From Anaeromyxobacter paludicola (GTDB taxonomy: Bacteria; Myxococcota; Myxococcia; Myxococcales; Anaeromyxobacteraceae), in assembly GCF_023169965.1 (NCBI RefSeq), contig NZ_AP025592.1:62001-126000 (forward strand): 64,000 bases of DNA. The letters are read 5' to 3'. The position numbers were made by a program, and so were the translations under genes. Below the pieces are notes generated by a model, which was not told the origin of the DNA, ran no database searches, and saw only the letters and a list, made by a program, of their open reading frames with translations. Below, piece after piece: positions 61,807-64,000 of this stretch (position 1 is the first letter of the stretch; every line of letters starts with the position of its first letter).

Positions 61807-63978
61807 CTACAGCTTCGGGAGCGTGCCGGAGTAGGTGACGAGGAGCACGGCCGGCTTCACGGCCTGGCTGCTCGTCACGGTGATGGTGGCGCCGCCGGTC
61901 GCGGCGACCCCGGTGCCGAAGGCGTTCCAGCCATCCACGCGCAGCGTGGCGGAGGCGGGCGTGCCGGGGTTGAGGCTCTTGTACTCGAGGTGGCGGAGCT
62001 TGGTGTGGAACGGGGTCCAGTCGGCGCCGGTGTAGTCGAACCGGGCGTCGGGGGAGAAGCTCTCGTTCGAGAAGGCGGCCGCGGTGGTGAAATCGGCCAT
62101 GGCCGACTCGAAAGTCGCGCCGAGCGCGTTGGCGAGGTTGGACTTGCCGGAGAGGAGGTTCCCCGCCGCGGGATCGCCGGAGAGGGCCGTGAGGAGCGAG
62201 GTGGACTTCCGGTCGGTCAGGTAGCGAAGGAAGGAGTGGACGCCCTCGTAGTTGCCGATGGGATCGCTCTGCCAGGTGGTCATGCTGGCGGTCGCGTAGC
62301 CCATGAACCCGCTCGAGGGGGCGAGCGCCAGGTACTGCCTCGGCGAGGTCACGCTCCCGTGCCAGCCGAACCCAGCCTCGTCCTCCGCCACCTTCGACAG
62401 GGCCTCGTTGAGCCAGGTCTCCTCGTATCCGCAGGTGTTCGCGGGAAGCAGGCAGTGCAGGTTGAAGCTGATGAGGTGCTGGAACTCGTGCGCCAGCGTG
62501 GACGGGATCACCTGGGTCATCGAGTAGGTCGTGGTGAAGTTGGCCGTGGCGAGGTTCGTCGGCGTGTTCATGACGAACATGTCGGCGCCGTTCGAGCCCC
62601 GGTACGGGAAGGCGAGGGCGTTCCCGGAGGTGCAGGCCGGCGCGCCCGTGGTGCCGCAGTTGCAGCCGGGGCTCGTGTCCGGGCCGAAGAGGTTGCCGGC
62701 CCAGTAGTAGCCTGCCGTGATGGCGCCGTTCGAGAGCCCGCCCACCTTCCCGGTGAAGAGGATGATGAGCTTGCCGTTCCCGTCCACGTCGCTCGGCGGG
62801 CCGAAGATCTGCGTGTCGGCCGGGTAGATCTGGCTCTCCCAGGCGTTCGCCAGGTTCTGCCAGTCGGTGGTCTGGAACTGCGCCTGGTCCGCGGCGTCCA
62901 CGTAGAAGAGGGCGTGCGCGGTCTGCCACGCGAGCGGGGCGGAGATGCGGTTGAAGGTGGCGCCCGCGCCGGGCGTGCCGTTCTGCGCGACGCAGAAGGA
63001 CCCGGGGTTGGCGGGGGCGGTGAGGGCCTGCGACGCCGCGCCGAGCCCGCCCGTCCGCTTGGCCGCGCGGATCGCCGGCGCGAGCGCCGCCTCGCCGTCG
63101 CGGAGCGCCGCCTCGCCCGTGCTGGTCGCCGGCCCGAGGTCGGCGCCGGCGAGCGAGAGCGCCGAGGCGGCCGGCGCGAGCGTGGAGGCGATCGCCGCGG
63201 TGTTGGCCACCGTCACCGTGGCCGGGGCGTTGTCGGCGGCGTTGGCGCCGGTGTTGAGGAGGATGACCATGGCCGACTGACCGGCGGGGACGGAGAGGGC
63301 GAGCGAGCCCGACGTCCAGTCGGACGGCGCCTTGTAGGTCCAGTTCGGGAGCGAGACCGGGCCGCTCGGGATCACGGTCACGGTCGCCGAGTCGCTGAGC
63401 GAGCCCGCGGTGGCGGTGACCACCGCCGAGGCGGCCTGGAGGACCGAGCTCGGCGGGGTCCAGGTGACGCTGGCGCCGGTGGTCGCCGAGAGCGACCCGA
63501 GGCCGGGCGGGTTGAGGGCCCAGGTCACCGGGCCGGCCGCCCCGCCGGCGAGGACCGCCGTGAACGCGACCGGGGAGCCGCCGCCCACGGCGCTGGCGCT
63601 GTGCGGGCTCACGGTCAGGCTCGGCCCGGCGGACGGCTTGGGGCTCACGGTAATCGCGACCGTGGCGGTCTTCCCGGCCGCCGAGGCGGTCAGCACCTCG
63701 GACCGGGTCGCCGAGACGGCGGAGGGCGGCGTGTAGAACACGGTGCTGCCGGTGCTGGGGCTGATGCTGCCCGCCGCGCCCGACGAGAGGCTCCAGGTCA
63801 CCGTGCCGGAGGCGCCGACCAGGTTCGCGGTCACGCCGACGGCGGCGGCGCCGGCCTGGACCGAGATGGTCGCCGGGTCCACGCTGAGAGTGGGGTCGCT
63901 GGAGCCGCTCCCGCCCCCGCCGCACCCCAGCGCGGCGAAGAGGAGGGCGAGGGGGAGGACGAGGCGGGTCTTGTTCAT
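61807..63978 (-). CDS. M30-like zinc metalloprotease lipoprotein with Ig-like domains
   Basis: The 723-residue protein has a lipoprotein signal (LLFAALGCGGGG). Two Big_2-like or immunoglobulin-like repeats cover residues about 30-200 (VDPATISVQAG, VSPHSASAVGG). The catalytic part has HEFQH at about 497-501 and WLNEAL, with a likely third ligand Glu near residue 522, as in M30 (hyicolysin-type) proteases. Neighbouring SDVDGNGKLIILFTGKVGG is typical of this group. It is probably a cell-surface protease. The ATG is 20 bp from the window end. Confidence 0.85.
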   Translation of the reverse strand: MNKTRLVLPLALLFAALGCGGGGSGSSDPTLSVDPATISVQAGAAAVGVTANLVGASGTVTWSLSSGAAGSISPSTGSTVFYTPPSAVSATRSEVLTASAAGKTATVAITVSPKPSAGPSLTVSPHSASAVGGGSPVAFTAVLAGGAAGPVTWALNPPGLGSLSATTGASVTWTPPSSVLQAASAVVTATAGSLSDSATVTVIPSGPVSLPNWTYKAPSDWTSGSLALSVPAGQSAMVILLNTGANAADNAPATVTVANTAAIASTLAPAASALSLAGADLGPATSTGEAALRDGEAALAPAIRAAKRTGGLGAASQALTAPANPGSFCVAQNGTPGAGATFNRISAPLAWQTAHALFYVDAADQAQFQTTDWQNLANAWESQIYPADTQIFGPPSDVDGNGKLIILFTGKVGGLSNGAITAGYYWAGNLFGPDTSPGCNCGTTGAPACTSGNALAFPYRGSNGADMFVMNTPTNLATANFTTTYSMTQVIPSTLAHEFQHLISFNLHCLLPANTCGYEETWLNEALSKVAEDEAGFGWHGSVTSPRQYLALAPSSGFMGYATASMTTWQSDPIGNYEGVHSFLRYLTDRKSTSLLTALSGDPAAGNLLSGKSNLANALGATFESAMADFTTAAAFSNESFSPDARFDYTGADWTPFHTKLRHLEYKSLNPGTPASATLRVDGWNAFGTGVAATGGATITVTSSQAVKPAVLLVTYSGTLPKL

Positions 63979-64000
63979 GATCGGTCGCGATCTCAGCCGA

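Overview
The window is about 72-74% GC, with G or C at almost every third codon position. It carries multihaem c-type cytochromes of the metal-reducing type, many predicted lipoproteins with beta-propeller, Asp-Gly-Gly or collagen-like low-complexity regions, a Cys-rich module common in myxobacterial surface proteins, and a multidomain lipid megaenzyme. Together these suggest a facultatively anaerobic Myxococcota chromosome, most like Anaeromyxobacter. This is inferred from gene content; no database was searched.

Layout. 1-9.4 kb: end of an M13 peptidase, a large secreted propeller/Cys-rich/Ig-like protein, a HEAT-repeat protein, an AhpD-like protein, an aldehyde dehydrogenase, a TAT-exported phosphoesterase and a small XRE regulator. 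9.5-10.8 kb: two adjacent genes, a peroxiredoxin and a GrdB-family reductase. Each is interrupted by one in-frame TGA exactly at the expected catalytic position and each TGA is followed by a hairpin suited to a bacterial SECIS, so I read them as a two-gene selenoprotein operon. 10.8-19.4 kb: lipoproteins, an ArnT-like glycosyltransferase, tRNA-Cys, a collagen-like propeller lipoprotein, a hexahaem cytochrome and small unknowns. 19.3-28.5 kb: a tightly coupled five-gene minus-strand operon (epimerase, HAD phosphatase, LarA-like protein, a 1582-aa acyl-CoA reductase/AMP-ligase/ACP/PlsC megaenzyme, epimerase). It looks like a fatty-alcohol or ether-lipid pathway. 28.7-45.7 kb: housekeeping metabolism (LysE exporter, molybdopterin oxidoreductase, aconitase B, pyruvate dehydrogenase E1alpha, E1beta and E2, class II fumarase/aspartase). 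A decahaem OmcA/MtrC-like lipoprotein gene on the opposite strand sits between pdhA and pdhB.

45.9-61.5 kb: a 15.6-kb integrated element inside the 3' end of tRNA-Glu(CTC), bounded by 22-bp direct repeats with all genes on the plus strand. It has an integrase, a probable excisionase, regulators, a DnaA-N-like replication protein, a terminase-small-like HTH protein, a scaffold-like protein and two very large podovirus-type ejection (internal virion) proteins. I find no large terminase, portal or major capsid gene, so it is a decayed prophage or a satellite. The integrase frame runs through the attachment core. In the excised circle it would continue in frame for 89 more residues and end overlapping the replication gene. 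After the element come tRNA-Glu, tRNA-Gln and an M30-like metalloprotease lipoprotein.

A GC-rich palindromic repeat of the form CCCTCYCCCGCG...GGGGGAGGG...GGGGAGGGG is scattered between genes and has also entered coding sequence (the megaenzyme at three places and the E2 linker).
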